This document shows, one piece after another, positions 7,884 to 14,022 of a stretch of DNA of 14,022 nucleotides. The position numbers and the translations under genes were made by a program. The notes under the pieces were generated by a model. It saw only the letters and a list, made by a program, of their open reading frames with translations. It searched no databases and was not told where the DNA came from. Location of the stretch: NCBI GenBank assembly GCA_007123425.1, contig SKLC01000215.1, positions 1 through 14,022 of the forward strand, read 5' to 3'. Source of the DNA: Nitriliruptoraceae bacterium. GTDB taxonomy: Bacteria > Actinomycetota > Nitriliruptoria > Nitriliruptorales > Nitriliruptoraceae. Positions within the stretch are counted from its first letter, which is position 1, and every line of letters begins with the position of its first letter.

Positions 7884-10025
7884 TCACTCGCCGAGCGTCT
7901 CCCGCAGGAACGCGACCTGACACGTGAGCAGGTTCTCGGCGACCACCTCCTGGGGCGTCATGTGGGTCACGCCGGACAGCGGCAGGAAGCGGTGGGGGCG
8001 TCCGGCGGCCAGCAGCGCCGAGGACAGCCGCAGCGCGTGCGCGGCGACCACGTTGTCGTCGGCGAGGCCGTGGATCAGCAGCAGTTGCGGGTCGCGGCCC
8101 GGCGGCGGCGCGACGGCGCCGAGCAGCTCGCCGTCGGCGTCGACCAGGCTCGAGACACGGTAGGCCTCGGGCTCCTCGTCAGGATGGCCCAGGTAGCGCT
8201 CCGTGTAGTGGGTGTCGTACAGGCACCAGTCGGTGACCGGTGCGCCGGCCACCGCCGCGCGGAACACCTCCGGGCGGCGCAGGACCGCCATCGCCGCGAG
8301 GTAGCCCCCGAAGGACCATCCCCGCAGGGCCACGCGCTCGAGGTCGAGCCGGGGCTCGACCTCGCCGGCGGCCATCAGCCCGTCGACCTGGTCGTCCAGC
8401 ACCGGCGTCGCCAGGTCACGGTGGACCTCCCGCTCCCACACCGGCCCGCGGCCCGGCGAGCCCCGTCCGTCGACGACCAGCACCGCGAAGCCGGCGTCGG
8501 CCAGCCACTGCGAGGTCAGATAGCCACCGGGCGCATGCAGCACGCGTTGGGCGTGCGGCCCCCCGTAGGGGTCGAGCACGACCGGCAGCTGCCCACCCGG
8601 ATCCGTCTCGGGGCTCGGCAGCAGCAGCGCGGCCCGCAGCCGTCGGGGCCCGAGCTCGAGCAGCCGCGGTCGCGGGGTGAGCGAGGGCGTCGCCGAGCGG
8701 ACCTCGATCGCGTGCACGCTCGCCCGCTCCCCCGGGCCCGTCACCTGGACGTCCACGCGGGGCGCCGGCTGGTCGAGCGCGAGGCGACGGCGTACCTGCA
8801 CGTGCGCCGCCGCGACGACGTCGTGGAGCCCGGCCTGCTCCTCGGTGGAGGACCAGGTGCGCCCGGACGCCGGCTCGTGGTGCAGCACGTGGATCTGCGT
8901 GGGGTCGTCGAGGCTGGCCGTGAAGGTGATCTGCTCGTCGGTGACCGCCCGGACCGCACGGACCTGGACCCCCGGGTCGGTGGCGACCCGGCCGTCGAGC
9001 ACCAGCGCCCGGCTGCCGCCGGGGCCGTGATCGAGCCGGTCCTCGACGGTCACCAGCCGGTCACCGCTCCACGCCGGTACCCCGTCGACCGGCTCGACCC
9101 AGCAGTCGTCGCTGGCCTCGGCGACGGTGGTGGTCACGCCGGTCTCCGCGTCGACCACCAGCACGCGCGACGCGCGCTGATCTCGGGTGAACACCTGCAG
9201 GGTGAGCGGGCCGGGCCCCCACGACACGCGCGCGAGGTACGGCCACTGCTCACGGTCCCAGGCGACGTCGACCCGACGGCCGCCCTCCAGCGAGAGCACC
9301 GCGAGCCGCACGTCGGCGTTGGCGGTTCCCGCGGCCGGATAGCGGTGGGTGCTGCCTGCCCGTGACGGTTCCGCAGGGTCGGCGATGTGCCACAGGGCCA
9401 CGTCGGACTCGTCGACCCGTGTGACGGCCAGCTGGGTGCCGTCGGGTGACCACCAGAATCCACGGCCGCGCCCCATCTCCTCCGCGGCGACGAACTCCGC
9501 GCGTCCCCAGGCGACGTCGTCCTCGACCGCCAGCGGGCGGGTCGCGCCGGGGGCCGTCGCGCCACCCACGAGGTCGAGCACGTGCAGGCCGTCGCCCACC
9601 ACGTGCGCGATGCGGGTCCCGTCCGGCGAGGGACGCGGGTCGAACACGGCCCCGGCGGTGGGGTGCTCGACCAGCTCGCCGGTGGCGACCTCGACGGTCC
9701 ACAGGCGGCCGGCCAGCGCGAAGGCGACCAGCCGGGCCTCCCGGTCGGTGGCGAAGGAGGTGATCCCGCCCGCCGTCTCACGAGCCCGCTCCCGGCGTGC
9801 CCTCTCGGCAGCGGGCTCGTCCCCTGGCGCCCCGACGGCGTGCGCGTCGACCAGGAGACGCTCACGTCCAGTGCTGGTCTCCAGGGTCCACAACGAGGTG
9901 ACGGGGTCGTCGCCGCTGGAGGAGCGCAGGAACAGCACCCGGGTCCCGTCCGGGGACACCTCGACGTTGCGTGGCACCCCCAGGGTGAAGCGACGGGTGC
10001 GGGCGTGCTCTCGCGGGAAGCTCAC
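7884..10025 (-). CDS. S9 family peptidase, dipeptidyl-peptidase IV-like
   Basis: A 713-aa prolyl-oligopeptidase-type serine peptidase. Residues 20-440 carry repeated SPDG-type blades of the DPP4 beta-propeller. The EE motif that binds the substrate amino terminus is present (AEEMGRGRGFWWSPDG, E182/E183), which argues for an aminodipeptidase rather than an oligopeptidase. The C-terminal alpha/beta-hydrolase domain (from about 450) has nucleophile S571 in GWSFGGY, D656 in HGLADDNV and H688 in GVTHM. DPYGGPHAQ (485-493) and VVDGRGSPGRG (517-527) are also typical. There is no signal peptide, so it should be cytoplasmic and complete the breakdown of short peptides. The start is the GTG at 10025, whose GTGA overlaps the glucokinase stop. 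The frame stays open about 84 codons upstream, but that is shadow sequence inside the glucokinase gene. The coupling to a sugar kinase is unexplained. Confidence 0.93.
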   Translation of the reverse strand: MSFPREHARTRRFTLGVPRNVEVSPDGTRVLFLRSSSGDDPVTSLWTLETSTGRERLLVDAHAVGAPGDEPAAERARRERARETAGGITSFATDREARLVAFALAGRLWTVEVATGELVEHPTAGAVFDPRPSPDGTRIAHVVGDGLHVLDLVGGATAPGATRPLAVEDDVAWGRAEFVAAEEMGRGRGFWWSPDGTQLAVTRVDESDVALWHIADPAEPSRAGSTHRYPAAGTANADVRLAVLSLEGGRRVDVAWDREQWPYLARVSWGPGPLTLQVFTRDQRASRVLVVDAETGVTTTVAEASDDCWVEPVDGVPAWSGDRLVTVEDRLDHGPGGSRALVLDGRVATDPGVQVRAVRAVTDEQITFTASLDDPTQIHVLHHEPASGRTWSSTEEQAGLHDVVAAAHVQVRRRLALDQPAPRVDVQVTGPGERASVHAIEVRSATPSLTPRPRLLELGPRRLRAALLLPSPETDPGGQLPVVLDPYGGPHAQRVLHAPGGYLTSQWLADAGFAVLVVDGRGSPGRGPVWEREVHRDLATPVLDDQVDGLMAAGEVEPRLDLERVALRGWSFGGYLAAMAVLRRPEVFRAAVAGAPVTDWCLYDTHYTERYLGHPDEEPEAYRVSSLVDADGELLGAVAPPPGRDPQLLLIHGLADDNVVAAHALRLSSALLAAGRPHRFLPLSGVTHMTPQEVVAENLLTCQVAFLRETLGE

Positions 10026-11005
10026 GTGACGTCCTGTTCGTCGACGACGAGATCGGCCGCGGCCAGCCCTGCGCCGACCATCCCCGCGTCGTCGCCCAGG
10101 GCGGCGGGCTCGACCGGCGGCGGGGACCGCCAGGCGTGACCGATGATGCGCTCGGCCATGGCCTCCCGGGCAGCGGGCAGCATCCAGGTCGCCGTCTGGG
10201 TGGCCGCTCCCCCGCCCACCAGCACCACCTCGGGATCGAGTGCGTTCACCAGCCCGGCCAGCGCGACCCCGAGCCACTCCCCCGCCTCGACCAGGACCTC
10301 GCGGGCCAGCTCGTCACCGTCCCGGGCCGCCAGCGTGACGTCGCGGCCGGTGATCTGCGCGACCTCGCGCAGCAGGCTGTCCACCGGCTCGTCGGCGAGC
10401 CGCTGCCGGGCACGGTGGCCGATCGCGGTGCCCGACGCGTACGCCTCGATGCAGCCGCGGTTGCCGCAGGGACACGGGCGGCCGCCGTCGTCGACGAGCA
10501 GGTGGCCGAGCTCACCACCGAACCCGTTGGCGCCGGTGAGCAGACGCCCCCCGACCACGACCCCGCCTCCGACCCCGGTGCCCAGGGTGAGCATCACGAC
10601 ATCCCGGTGGCCGCGCGCAGCACCGACGCGCTGCTCGCCGAGCGTGGCAGCGGACGCGTCGTTGAGCACGAGGGTCGGCTGCGCGGTGCGCTGGGCCAGC
10701 AGGCGGGCGAGGTCGAGGTCGTGGACATCGATGTTGGGTCCGTAGCGCACCATGCCCGCCGGGGTCACCAGGCCGGCGATGCCGACCCCGATCGGGAGCC
10801 CGTCCCCCAGCCCGGCGCCACGTCCGCGCTCCCCCTCGGCGTCCAGGTCGCCGATCAGCCCGTGCAGGTCGTCGACGAGCCGGTCGGCGTCGCCGGCCGG
10901 CGTCTGGCGTCGCAACCGCTCGAGCACCCGCCCCTGGGTGTCCAGCACCGCCGCCACGAGCTTGGTGCCGCCGATGTCGATCCCGATCGCCACGGCCTCA
11001 CCCAC
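10022..11005 (-). CDS. glk: ROK family glucokinase
   Basis: A 327-aa ROK kinase that phosphorylates glucose with ATP at the entry to glycolysis. The ATP loop is DIGGTK (10-15). The catalytic Asp is D116 in VLNDASAATLGE, and the phosphate loop is LTLGTGVGGGVV (139-150). The ROK signature zinc site is complete: H168 in GELGHL and C178, C180, C185 in CPCGNRGCIEAYASG. There is no N-terminal helix-turn-helix, so it is a kinase and not a NagC/XylR-type repressor. The start is the GTG at 11005, 8 nt after GGAGGAG (11020-11014). A start at 11044 is in frame but would overlap the upstream gene by 4 nt and add an unconserved leader. It lies 35 nt after the CxxCxxC gene and overlaps the peptidase gene by 4 nt. 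Glucose is inferred from the family and context; other hexoses or N-acetylhexosamines are possible. Confidence 0.9.
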   Translation of the reverse strand: MGEAVAIGIDIGGTKLVAAVLDTQGRVLERLRRQTPAGDADRLVDDLHGLIGDLDAEGERGRGAGLGDGLPIGVGIAGLVTPAGMVRYGPNIDVHDLDLARLLAQRTAQPTLVLNDASAATLGEQRVGAARGHRDVVMLTLGTGVGGGVVVGGRLLTGANGFGGELGHLLVDDGGRPCPCGNRGCIEAYASGTAIGHRARQRLADEPVDSLLREVAQITGRDVTLAARDGDELAREVLVEAGEWLGVALAGLVNALDPEVVLVGGGAATQTATWMLPAAREAMAERIIGHAWRSPPPVEPAALGDDAGMVGAGLAAADLVVDEQDVT

Positions 11006-11040
11006 GAGACGTGCTCCTCCCGGCGGCCATCGAGGCCCCG

Positions 11041-11595
11041 TCACTCGAGGTCGATGTGCTCCAGCCCCTCGCTGCGGCGCCCCTCACCGGACCGGGCAGT
11101 GCGTCCGCGAGCCTCGCCGGCAGCGTCGTCGGGCCGCTCCCGCAGCGACCGCGCGGCCAGGGCCACGTGACGCGCGGCCTCGGCCAGGTGGCCCATGAGC
11201 TCGGGGCGGGACTCGGCCAGCGCACGGAGCCCGACGCAGATCGGGCAGACACCGCACACGTCCGGCTGATGGCCGGCTCCGACGGTGCTGCCTGCCGTTT
11301 CGGCGGCACCCGCGTGGCCCGAGCCGCAGGACTCGTCGGAGTCGTCGAACTCGTCGTCGCCCCCGGTCTCGAGCGGATCATCGCCGTCGGGTTCCGGCTC
11401 GGACGTGGTGCGGGCCAGGCTCGACATCGTTGCTGCCACGGCGTCGAGCCAGGGCTCGGCCAGGTCGTCGGGCGTGGTGGCATCGGAGGCGCCACGACGG
11501 GCGGCACGAAGCCGCTCGACGGGGTCCTCGTCACGGGCGATGCCGCCGTCCACCGGTCCGTCGCTGGCCCACCAGGGGCGCGCCTGCCCGCTCAT
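11041..11595 (-). CDS. Conserved actinobacterial-type protein with CxxCxxC motif, upstream of glucokinase
   Basis: A 184-aa, mostly hydrophilic protein of about 20 kDa. Residues 1-60 include two probable short helices (EDPVERLRAARRGA and PWLDAVAATMSSLA). Residues 65-110 are a low-complexity acidic stretch. Next come C114, C117 and C120 in CGVCPIC, directly before a conserved-looking helix (LRALAESRPELMGHLAEAAR). A basic segment and the tail EGLEHIDLE end the protein. The cysteines could bind a metal. The start is the ATG at 11595, whose ATGA overlaps the ArsA-like stop. In Streptomyces coelicolor, as I recall, the small protein SCO2127 lies just upstream of the ROK glucokinase gene glkA and was reported to raise glucokinase activity. 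Size and position fit a counterpart, but homology is inferred, not shown. A related Pfam name may be DUF5304. The biochemical function is unknown. Confidence 0.75.
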   Translation of the reverse strand: MSGQARPWWASDGPVDGGIARDEDPVERLRAARRGASDATTPDDLAEPWLDAVAATMSSLARTTSEPEPDGDDPLETGGDDEFDDSDESCGSGHAGAAETAGSTVGAGHQPDVCGVCPICVGLRALAESRPELMGHLAEAARHVALAARSLRERPDDAAGEARGRTARSGEGRRSEGLEHIDLE

Positions 11596-12815
11596 GGGGC
11601 GCCCGCCGGCGCCGACACCGGGACGAACCGGATCTCGAGGACGCCGTCGGTGAAGCGGGCCCGGCCGACGTCGAAGCGCGCCAGTGCTCCCGGCAGCACC
11701 ACGGTGCGGCGCACACCGCCCACCCGCAGGTGCAGCTCGGCGCCGCGACGGTTGAGATCCACCTCGTCGCGGCCGGTGAAGGGCAGGTCCACCTGCAGCA
11801 GCCGGTCCTCGCCGTCCTCGACCACCCGCACGGGCCGGTCGAGGTGCAGCACGGCGCGCTCGTCGACCTCGCCGTAGAGGGCGGCCGCCAGGTCGGCCAG
11901 CGCGTCGGTACCCACGACCTCGTCCGGCAGCAGCGGAGCGGTCAGCACCGGGGTGGGCCCGAACGCCGCGTGGACATCCGCGAGGTGCTCCGCCTGGCGC
12001 CGCTTGTGATCGGCGAGGTAGGGGTCGGTCACCTCGTCGGGCAGCAGGCGATTGACCGCCACGGCGTCCACCCCGTAGCCGAACAGCGACAGCGACGTGG
12101 CCATGCGCTGGGTCTCGGCGACCACGAGCCGCTCGGCGTTGACCACGAGTCGCACGCTGGAGCGCGTTGGGTCGCGCAACAGGGCGTGGACATCGGCGAG
12201 GTCGCCGTGCACCCGCTCGACCGCGCCGAACACCTCGTCGTCGGGCAGCGGGAGGGCCTCGCCGGCCACCCCGAGGCCGCGCGCCAGTGGCCGCACCGCC
12301 CGGGCCATCCGCCGGGACGGCGCGAGCATCCGGTCCACGTACCAGCGCAGTGCCTCGGGCAACGACAGCAGTCGCAGCGTCTCGGCCGTGGGCGCGCAGT
12401 CGACCACGATCAGGTCGTAGCCGCCCCGTGCCACCTGGGCGTTGAGGTCGATCAGCGCGAACAGCTCGTCGAGGCCGGGCAACAGCAGGAGCTCCTCGGC
12501 CTCCACGTTGCCGGCGCCGCCCCACGCGAGCAGCGCCACGAGGTAGTCGCGGATCTCCCGCCAGTGCCGCTCGAGCCGAGCCTGGGCGTCGATCTGCTGG
12601 GCGAACAGCTGCCCGCCACCCACGTGCACCTCGGTGGGGTCGTCACCCAGCGGCCGGCCCAACGCGTCGGCGAGCGAGTGCGCCGCGTCGGTGGAGGTCA
12701 CGAGCACCCGTGCCCCCCGCCCGGCAGCGCGGACGGCGGTGGCGGCCGCGACGGACGTCTTGCCGACGCCGCCCTTGCCGGTGAACAACAGCACACGGGA
12801 CAAGGAGGTTCGCAT
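11592..12815 (-). CDS. ArsA/Get3-family P-loop ATPase with C-terminal HSP20-like domain
   Basis: A 407-aa ATPase of the ArsA/Get3 branch of the SIMIBI class. The deviant Walker A motif GKGGVGKTS (13-21) has both lysines (K14, K19). STDAAHSLADALG (41-53) matches the ArsA DTDPAHS switch, and VVDCAPTAETLRLLSLPE (137-154) is the switch II block of actinobacterial ArsA paralogues. VAVNRLLPDE (252-261) is the guanine/adenine-side motif. Residues 335-400 fit the small beta-rich ArsA HSP20-like domain. The only cysteine is C140, so the three-Cys arsenite site of plasmid ArsA and the CxxC of Get3 are both missing, and no arsB/arsR is near. A role in arsenite export is therefore unlikely. The start is the ATG at 12815, just before the P-loop; the ribosome site is weak (GAGTGGA). 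TAGCCT (12850-12845) is a possible -10. It is coupled by ATGA to the CxxCxxC gene. The client or partner is unknown. Confidence 0.9.
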   Translation of the reverse strand: MRTSLSRVLLFTGKGGVGKTSVAAATAVRAAGRGARVLVTSTDAAHSLADALGRPLGDDPTEVHVGGGQLFAQQIDAQARLERHWREIRDYLVALLAWGGAGNVEAEELLLLPGLDELFALIDLNAQVARGGYDLIVVDCAPTAETLRLLSLPEALRWYVDRMLAPSRRMARAVRPLARGLGVAGEALPLPDDEVFGAVERVHGDLADVHALLRDPTRSSVRLVVNAERLVVAETQRMATSLSLFGYGVDAVAVNRLLPDEVTDPYLADHKRRQAEHLADVHAAFGPTPVLTAPLLPDEVVGTDALADLAAALYGEVDERAVLHLDRPVRVVEDGEDRLLQVDLPFTGRDEVDLNRRGAELHLRVGGVRRTVVLPGALARFDVGRARFTDGVLEIRFVPVSAPAGAP

Positions 12816-12884
12816 TCCACTCGGTGGGTGCTCGTAAGCCGCAGAGGCTAGCGGACAGCCCGGTCCCGGCTCCCGGCAGGCCCG

Positions 12885-12914
12885 GCCGTGCCGCCGTCGA
12901 CGCCGGGGCACGGC
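12885..12914 (-). terminator. Strong hairpin after the zinc-ribbon membrane gene
   Basis: GCCGTGCC (12885-12892) and GGCACGGC (12907-12914) form a perfect 8-bp inverted repeat with a 14-nt loop that itself holds the palindrome GTCGAC. It begins 9 nt after the stop of the zinc-ribbon gene and lies upstream of the ArsA-like gene. It has no T-run. The position suggests a transcription terminator that splits the hydrolase/zinc-ribbon unit from the ArsA operon. The remaining 70 bp to the ArsA start would hold a promoter (TAGCCT at 12850-12845). Confidence 0.45.
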
Positions 12915-12923
12915 TGCGGGGCC

Positions 12924-13625
12924 TCACCCCGCCAGGCGCCAGGCATCGAGCAGCAGCGCGACCACCAGCAGGCACGTCACGCCGACCATGAGCCACAGCA
13001 GGTTGCGCCCGTCGAGGTACTCACGCTGTTGGCCGCGCGCCAGCGACTGCGCGTCGAACACCGAGAGCACCCACACGATGACCGCTCCGACGAGCAGGGG
13101 CACCGCCGCCCAGTAGCCGCTGCCGGCCCGCGCCGCAGCCACCAGCAGCAGCACCCCGCCGATGAGCCACCCCACGCCAAGCAGCGCCCGGGCGAGGCCG
13201 CTGCCGACGCGGCCCGCGACGAGGTGGCCGAGCCCGGGTAGCAGTCCCGACAGCAGCACGACCCGCTGCTCGTCGGGCACCTCGACGGCCCGGTCGTCGC
13301 CGAAGCCCGTGCGGGGGGACCCGCACGCCACACAGGCGGCCACCTCCAGCGGGCTCCAGCCGTCGCAGGTGGCGCAGCGCCACTCGATCACCCCCTGCTC
13401 GTCCTGGCGGACGTCCGCGGTGGCGCCCGCCCGGCTCGGTGGCCCGTTCCCCTCGGCCGGTGCCTTCTCGGCAGGTGGCACGCCGGCAGGTGGCTGGTGG
13501 GCGGGCTCGGAGTCGCCGGAGTCCGGCGGTTCGGTCCTCTCAGCGAAGGACGTGTAGCACTGCGTGCACCAGGGAGCCGTGGCAGCGTTGCGGGCACCAC
13601 AGGCGGGACAGGCCCTCGTGCTCAC
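12924..13625 (-). CDS. Double zinc-ribbon membrane protein
   Basis: A 233-aa protein with two cytosolic zinc ribbons and a membrane part. Ribbon 1 is CPACG...CTQC (C6, C9, C20, C23). After a Pro/Glu-rich linker (30-75), ribbon 2 is CATC...CVAC (C84, C87, C98, C101), with the W...G look of RanBP2-type or zinc-ribbon folds. A short amphipathic segment with LLPGLGHLVAGR (128-139) resembles the first hairpin of TM2-like proteins. Three clear helices follow, at about 148-165, 172-190 and 209-227. The start is the GTG at 13625, which overlaps the upstream hydrolase stop as GTGA, so the two are coupled. Zinc-ribbon plus membrane layouts usually act as adaptors or sensors, but no role can be read from the sequence. 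The coding call is firm; the function is unknown. Confidence 0.85.
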   Translation of the reverse strand: MSTRACPACGARNAATAPWCTQCYTSFAERTEPPDSGDSEPAHQPPAGVPPAEKAPAEGNGPPSRAGATADVRQDEQGVIEWRCATCDGWSPLEVAACVACGSPRTGFGDDRAVEVPDEQRVVLLSGLLPGLGHLVAGRVGSGLARALLGVGWLIGGVLLLVAAARAGSGYWAAVPLLVGAVIVWVLSVFDAQSLARGQQREYLDGRNLLWLMVGVTCLLVVALLLDAWRLAG

Positions 13626-14022
13626 GTGCCGCCGACCTTGCCGACGAAGTCGACCACGGCCTGCTCGAGCCGCTCCGCGTCGTAGTCGAGCATGGGGCAG
13701 TGGTAGGAGCGCTCCAGCTCGAGCATGGTCACCTCATCGCTGCCGATCATCTCCACGAGGGCCCGGGAGTTCTCCGGCGGGACGCTGTGGTCACGGGTCG
13801 ACCAGACGGCCAGCAGCGGTTGGGCGAGGTCGGGAAGCTGTGCACGGATGCGGGGCAGCTCGGCGAGCAGTGACTGCCCCGCCTTGGCCGAGACGATGGG
13901 ATAGGAGCCCTCCTGCACACCCGGCCGGCAGATGTCGTCCTTGGGCAAGCCGGCCAGCTCGCGCGGTACGTAGGGAAGCACGTGCTGCAGGAGCGGTCCG
14001 AGCTTGGCGAGCACGTCCGGCC
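13622..14022 (-). CDS. Alpha/beta hydrolase, C-terminal part (N-terminus off the window)
   Basis: The frame is open to the right edge, so the start and the nucleophile Ser are outside. The visible 133 residues hold the acid and base of an alpha/beta-hydrolase triad: Asp in STRDHSVPPENS and His in ERSYHCPMLDYD, followed by a final helix (ERLEQAVVDFVGKV). This arrangement resembles bacterial carboxylesterases and monoacylglycerol lipases of the Est30 type, which cleave short or medium acyl esters. The His-Cys-Pro-Met stretch differs from the usual His-Val-Ile/Leu. The apparent GTG at 14014 is inside the conserved cap region and is not taken as the start. The stop overlaps the zinc-ribbon gene by 4 nt, so the two are probably co-translated. 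The substrate cannot be told from this part. Confidence 0.85.
   Translation of the reverse strand, partial: PDVLAKLGPLLQHVLPYVPRELAGLPKDDICRPGVQEGSYPIVSAKAGQSLLAELPRIRAQLPDLAQPLLAVWSTRDHSVPPENSRALVEMIGSDEVTMLELERSYHCPMLDYDAERLEQAVVDFVGKVGGT

Noticed and set aside
7962..9365. A 467-codon plus-strand frame opposite the S9 peptidase
   Set aside because: Rich in Arg, Gly, Val, His and Gln without motifs, and antisense to a peptidase whose triad and propeller are intact.
10026..10277. An upstream extension of the S9 peptidase frame by 84 codons
   Set aside because: It lies wholly inside the glucokinase gene, reads as Arg/Gly-rich filler, and the GTGA overlap gives a better start at 10025.
11596..12525. 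A 310-codon upstream extension of the CxxCxxC protein frame
   Set aside because: It is the shadow of the ArsA-like gene in another frame. The ATG at 11595 is coupled to the ArsA stop and begins the sensible protein.

Overview
The window comes from a very GC-rich bacterium. Nearly every third codon position is G or C, GTG and TTG starts are common, and Shine-Dalgarno boxes of the GGAG type precede most genes. The gene families point to the Actinomycetota: a long CtpI/CtpH-like P-type ATPase, a group III phosphofructokinase with the Gly/Lys signature, a ROK glucokinase with a Cys-rich companion gene, and an ArsA paralogue of the actinobacterial kind. The sequence does not settle the order or genus. 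I see no rRNA, tRNA, CRISPR array, phage gene or insertion sequence, so this looks like ordinary chromosome.

Layout. Positions 1-3583 lie on the minus strand. In transcription order they hold 6-phosphofructokinase, an inositol-monophosphatase-family gene joined to it by an ATGA overlap, and after a 97-bp gap the N-terminal 551 codons of a P-type ATPase that runs off the left edge. A divergent promoter region (3584-3706) leads to a plus-strand run: glycerol kinase, an unrecognised 216-aa protein and methionine-(R)-sulfoxide reductase B. A PlsC-type acyltransferase on the minus strand converges with msrB. It diverges, across a 133-bp region with a perfect inverted repeat, from a small plus-strand two-helix membrane protein.

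Positions 7884-14022 are all on the minus strand. In transcription order they hold an alpha/beta hydrolase (cut by the right edge), a double zinc-ribbon membrane protein, a terminator-like hairpin, an ArsA-family ATPase, a 184-aa protein with a CxxCxxC motif, a ROK glucokinase and a DPP4-like S9 peptidase. Three of these junctions are 4-nt stop/start overlaps (GTGA, ATGA, GTGA), so the last four genes look like one translationally coupled operon.

Shared theme. Several genes serve central carbon entry and lipid precursors: glucose phosphorylation (ROK kinase), commitment to glycolysis (PFK), glycerol entry (GlpK), phosphatidate synthesis (PlsC) and possibly inositol supply. The rest are housekeeping (MsrB, peptidase) or uncharacterised.

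I did not find a clearly new defence, mobile or biosynthetic system. The least explained pieces are the ArsA / CxxCxxC / glucokinase / peptidase operon, the degenerate N-terminal half of the P-type ATPase, and the orphan protein at 5322-5972.
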